41,910 nt of DNA from Kineosphaera sp032229625 (GTDB taxonomy: Bacteria; Actinomycetota; Actinomycetes; Actinomycetales; Dermatophilaceae), in contig JAVTVZ010000154.1 in NCBI GenBank assembly GCA_032229625.1, positions 1-41,910 of the forward strand, in the 5' to 3' direction. Below the pieces are notes generated by a model. That model was given only the letters and a program-made list of their open reading frames with translations. It was not told the origin of the DNA and made no database searches. The position numbers and the translations under genes were made by a program. Positions 39,533 to 41,910 of the stretch are shown one piece after another (position 1 is the first letter of the stretch; every line of letters begins with the position of its first letter).

Positions 39533-41910
39533 TCAGTCGGCGGATCGGTCGCGGTGCGGGCGCCCAGGGGCCGCCGCGGGCAGGGCGGCGTCGGTCGCCG
39601 GGCGGGCGGGGTTGCCGACCCACCGGCCGCCGGGGGGCACCTCCTCGCCCTTCATGACGAAGGCGTCGGGGCCGATCTCGACGTCGTCGCCGAGGGTCAC
39701 GCCGTAGTGCACGAGCGCTCCGGTGCCGACGCTGCAGCGGTCGCCCAGGCGGATCCGGTCGGACTTGAAAGCACCGTCCTCCTGGGAGTGCCCCTGCAGC
39801 ACGGCGCCCGCGTTGAGGATGCAGTCGTCGCCGAGGGTGACGAAGCCGCGCTCGGAGATGGCGGCACCGTCGTCGTAGAGGCCGCGCCCGACCCGCACAC
39901 CCATGAGTCGCCACAGCGTGCCCTTGAGCGGCGTGCCGTCGAAGACGCGCAGGACGGCGACCGACGGGCCCTTCCAGTAGCGCTCGTGACCCCAGAAGGC
40001 GCGGTCGTAGATCGAGCAGCCGCGGGGAGCGAGCAGCTGCAGCCGTGCGTACAGCCGCTCGACGAGCACCCAGTAGAGGACGGGCAACACGAGCGTCGTC
40101 GCGAGCCAGAGGAGCAGCATCGCCGGGCCGTGGACGAGGTAGAGGTCGAAGGTCAGGCCGCCGAGGACGACGACGACATACAGGAAGAGGCAGCGCAGGG
40201 CCAGGTAGAGGGCCATCGTGACGTGGTTGTGCCGGTTCTTGGCACGCAGCGCGGCGCGCAGCTCGACTCGGGTGCCCAGGCCGAGGTCGGTGTCGCGGCG
40301 CACGGTGCGCGGGATCTCGAAGGCGGGAGAGCCGAGCAGGCCGACGTCCTGGCGGACGGGGCCGTGCAGCGGCACGGCGACCTTGGTGGCGAGCAGCACG
40401 TTGTCGCCGATGCGGGCGCCGGTGGGGACCACCACGTGGTTGCCGAGGAAGCTGTGGGCGCCGATGGCTGCCGGACCGAGCCGGAAGGACCGGGCGTCGA
40501 GGTCGGCGTTGAGCAGCGCCAGGCCGTCGGCGACCATCGTGCCGGCGCCGACGGTGCACAGCTGGGGATGTTCGTGACGCACAGCCTGCCCGAAGTTCGA
40601 CCCGGTCTGCTCCATCGGCCGCAGCCGGTATCCGAGCGCCGACAGATACGTCGTGATGGCGCTGGCGTCGCCGAAGAGCGTCGTCAGGCCCGGCACGTTC
40701 GTCAGCCGCACGATCATCCGATGCAGCCCGTAGTGCCAGCCGTAGAGCGGGTAGACGCGCCCGACGACCAGTGCGCGGGCGAGCAGCCGGGGCACGGTGG
40801 CGGCGAGCGCGATTCCGAGCCCGACGGCGGCGTAGAAGGCGACGGCGACGACCGCTGCGACCTCGGCGTAGATGAGCGGGTCGGCCACGAGCAGCAGCTC
40901 GGGGTGCAGCAGCGGCTCGAGGCGGCTCGTCGAGAGCAGCCCCTCGACGACCCCGAAGGACGCCGGTAGGCCGATCGCGACGAGCAGCGCGACCTGCACG
41001 AGGGAGTATCCGATCCGCCGCAGCGTCGTCAGGATCGTGGCGCCGCGCGTCGCGGGCGTGTCGTCGTCCCGGGTCAGCCGGTAGGTCGAGGGGCTGGGCT
41101 GGGCGGGGGTGCCGTGCCAGGACTGCCCGGGCGGGACGACCTGACCGGCGGCCAGGCTCGAGGAGTGCCCCAGCTGCGCGCCGTCGCCCATCGCCGTGTC
41201 GATGTCGAGCACCGCGAACTCACCGACGAACACCTCTGCGCCCAGCCGCACCGGGCCCGTCTCGATCCGCCCGGCCCGCGCGCGGTAGCCGGCCAGCCGC
41301 GCGTCGCCGCGCACGAGGGTGCCGGCGCCGATCGTCACGAGGTCGGTGCAGACCGGCAGGTGTCGGGTCAGGATGACGACGCCGGGCCCGATCCGCGCGC
41401 CGAGCGCCCGCAGGTAGAGCACGAGCAGCGGCGACCCGGCGAACGCGACGACGAACGGGTTGGCGCGGATCGCGGTGCCGACGATCCAGAAGCGCAGGTA
41501 GCGAAGCCCGTAGATGCGGAAGTCCGCCTGCCGCCAGCGGCCGACGAGGAGCCACTTGAGCAGGACCGGCAGAACCGTCCAGACCGCGAAGAGCCCGACC
41601 CCGACGCTCAGCGCGCGCACGTAGAGCTCGGCCAGACCGTGCGCCAGGGTCACCCACTCGAAGCAGCGGACGACGAGGAAGAGGTTGAGCGTGCCGTAGG
41701 CGAGTAGCCAGGTGACCTGCGCCGACGCGCAGGTCAGCCGCCCGAGGCTGCTGACCGCGCGGGTGGGCGTGGGAGCCGACCCGACTGCGGCGGGGGCGGG
41801 GATGCCGGCCGTGCTGCGCCCGACCGTCTCGCGCCCCACAGTCACGGACCCGGCGGTCACGGAGCCCGCAGTCACGGAGCCGGCAGTCACGGAGCCGGCA
41901 GTCACGGAGC
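39533..41910 (-). CDS. Pls/PosA-type NRPS terminal-domain membrane protein (partial)
   Basis: At least 790 residues, open at the right window edge, so the true start is unseen. About six membrane segments (including LLAYGTLNLFLVVRCFEWV, SVGVGLFAVWTVLPVLLKWLL and LYLALRCLFLYVVVVLGGL) separate three segments rich in hexapeptide-like left-handed beta-helix sequence; the last ends in WVGNPARPA. LYGWHYGLHRMIVRLTNVPG with FGDASAITTYLSALGYRLRP is the mark of the C-terminal part of Pls-type synthetases, which elongates epsilon-poly-lysine and related homopolymers and releases the product. In Pls this part is fused to A-T; here A-T is a separate protein encoded 35 bases downstream. The gene leads the operon and is probably the polymerase and exporter component at the membrane. 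Confidence 0.82.
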   Translation of the reverse strand, partial: SVTAGSVTAGSVTAGSVTAGSVTVGRETVGRSTAGIPAPAAVGSAPTPTRAVSSLGRLTCASAQVTWLLAYGTLNLFLVVRCFEWVTLAHGLAELYVRALSVGVGLFAVWTVLPVLLKWLLVGRWRQADFRIYGLRYLRFWIVGTAIRANPFVVAFAGSPLLVLYLRALGARIGPGVVILTRHLPVCTDLVTIGAGTLVRGDARLAGYRARAGRIETGPVRLGAEVFVGEFAVLDIDTAMGDGAQLGHSSSLAAGQVVPPGQSWHGTPAQPSPSTYRLTRDDDTPATRGATILTTLRRIGYSLVQVALLVAIGLPASFGVVEGLLSTSRLEPLLHPELLLVADPLIYAEVAAVVAVAFYAAVGLGIALAATVPRLLARALVVGRVYPLYGWHYGLHRMIVRLTNVPGLTTLFGDASAITTYLSALGYRLRPMEQTGSNFGQAVRHEHPQLCTVGAGTMVADGLALLNADLDARSFRLGPAAIGAHSFLGNHVVVPTGARIGDNVLLATKVAVPLHGPVRQDVGLLGSPAFEIPRTVRRDTDLGLGTRVELRAALRAKNRHNHVTMALYLALRCLFLYVVVVLGGLTFDLYLVHGPAMLLLWLATTLVLPVLYWVLVERLYARLQLLAPRGCSIYDRAFWGHERYWKGPSVAVLRVFDGTPLKGTLWRLMGVRVGRGLYDDGAAISERGFVTLGDDCILNAGAVLQGHSQEDGAFKSDRIRLGDRCSVGTGALVHYGVTLGDDVEIGPDAFVMKGEEVPPGGRWVGNPARPATDAALPAAAPGRPHRDRSAD
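41837..41910. repeat. 15-base tandem repeat at the right edge
   Basis: Five units of GGCAGTCACGGAGCC type run to the window end. On the minus strand each encodes SVTAG and contains an in-frame GTG, so several start codons are possible for the Pls-like protein. Confidence 0.8.

Noticed and set aside
36852..39707. A 951-codon plus-strand open frame over the NRPS gene
   Set aside because: Antisense shadow; composition is Gly/Arg/Asp/Val only, and the minus strand has full A and T motifs.

Overview
The window is very GC-rich (roughly 70% or more by eye) and has actinobacterial features: strong G/C third positions, frequent ATGA, GTGA and TGATG start/stop overlaps, AGGAGG-type ribosome binding sites, an actinobacterial cysteine-type leader peptide, and families such as IclR-PurU, BCCT and Pls-like synthetases. 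It looks like a chromosomal stretch from a high-GC actinomycete, plausibly Micrococcales. I cannot name a genus. No rRNA, tRNA, CRISPR array, prophage or intact insertion sequence was seen.

Left part (1-9.4 kb). A cell-wall recycling operon comes first: the end of a GH3 N-acetylglucosaminidase, a fused AnmK-MurQ enzyme and a MurR/RpiR regulator. A small ABM-domain monooxygenase and a PIN/HTH toxin-antitoxin pair follow. Next is a LacI regulator divergent from a Gfo/Idh dehydrogenase and a sugar isomerase, with two abutting LacI-type operators between them. A 39-residue Cys-rich metallothionein-like gene sits on a short tandem repeat.

Middle (9.6-21.7 kb). Here are a betaine-aldehyde-type dehydrogenase, a zinc butanediol-type dehydrogenase, and a 3-hydroxyisobutyrate-type dehydrogenase. 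An alkanesulfonate uptake and desulfonation operon (ssuC-ssuB-ssuA-ssuD) is preceded by a leader peptide with its own strong RBS and a hairpin. A TetR/potassium-channel pair, a CorA-like transporter and an ArsR/SRPBCC pair follow.

One-carbon and glycine-betaine block (21.8-34.5 kb). Genes here are etfA, etfB, a dimethylglycine/sarcosine-type dehydrogenase, a DMT transporter, a BCCT betaine-type transporter, an IclR regulator and purU. They fit import of a methylated glycine, flavin-linked demethylation onto tetrahydrofolate with electrons passed to ETF, and release of the C1 unit as formate. The promoters share GTTGC/GCAAC inverted repeats, suggesting one regulator. This block carries a segmental duplication: a decayed iclR-purU copy at 29.3-29.8 kb and an intact one at 32.3-34.5 kb, with an RDD protein, an FAD monooxygenase and an NRAMP remnant between.

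Right end (34.6-41.9 kb). A four-gene minus-strand operon encodes a membrane protein with three left-handed-beta-helix-like segments, related to the C-terminal part of epsilon-poly-lysine synthetase (truncated by the window edge); a stand-alone adenylation-thiolation NRPS protein; an Fe(II)/2-oxoglutarate dioxygenase; and an SbnB-like enzyme of 2,3-diaminopropionate synthesis. I read this as a split, two-polypeptide Pls-like poly(amino acid) synthetase with its own diaminopropionate supply and a possible hydroxylase. It is the most interesting candidate system in the window.
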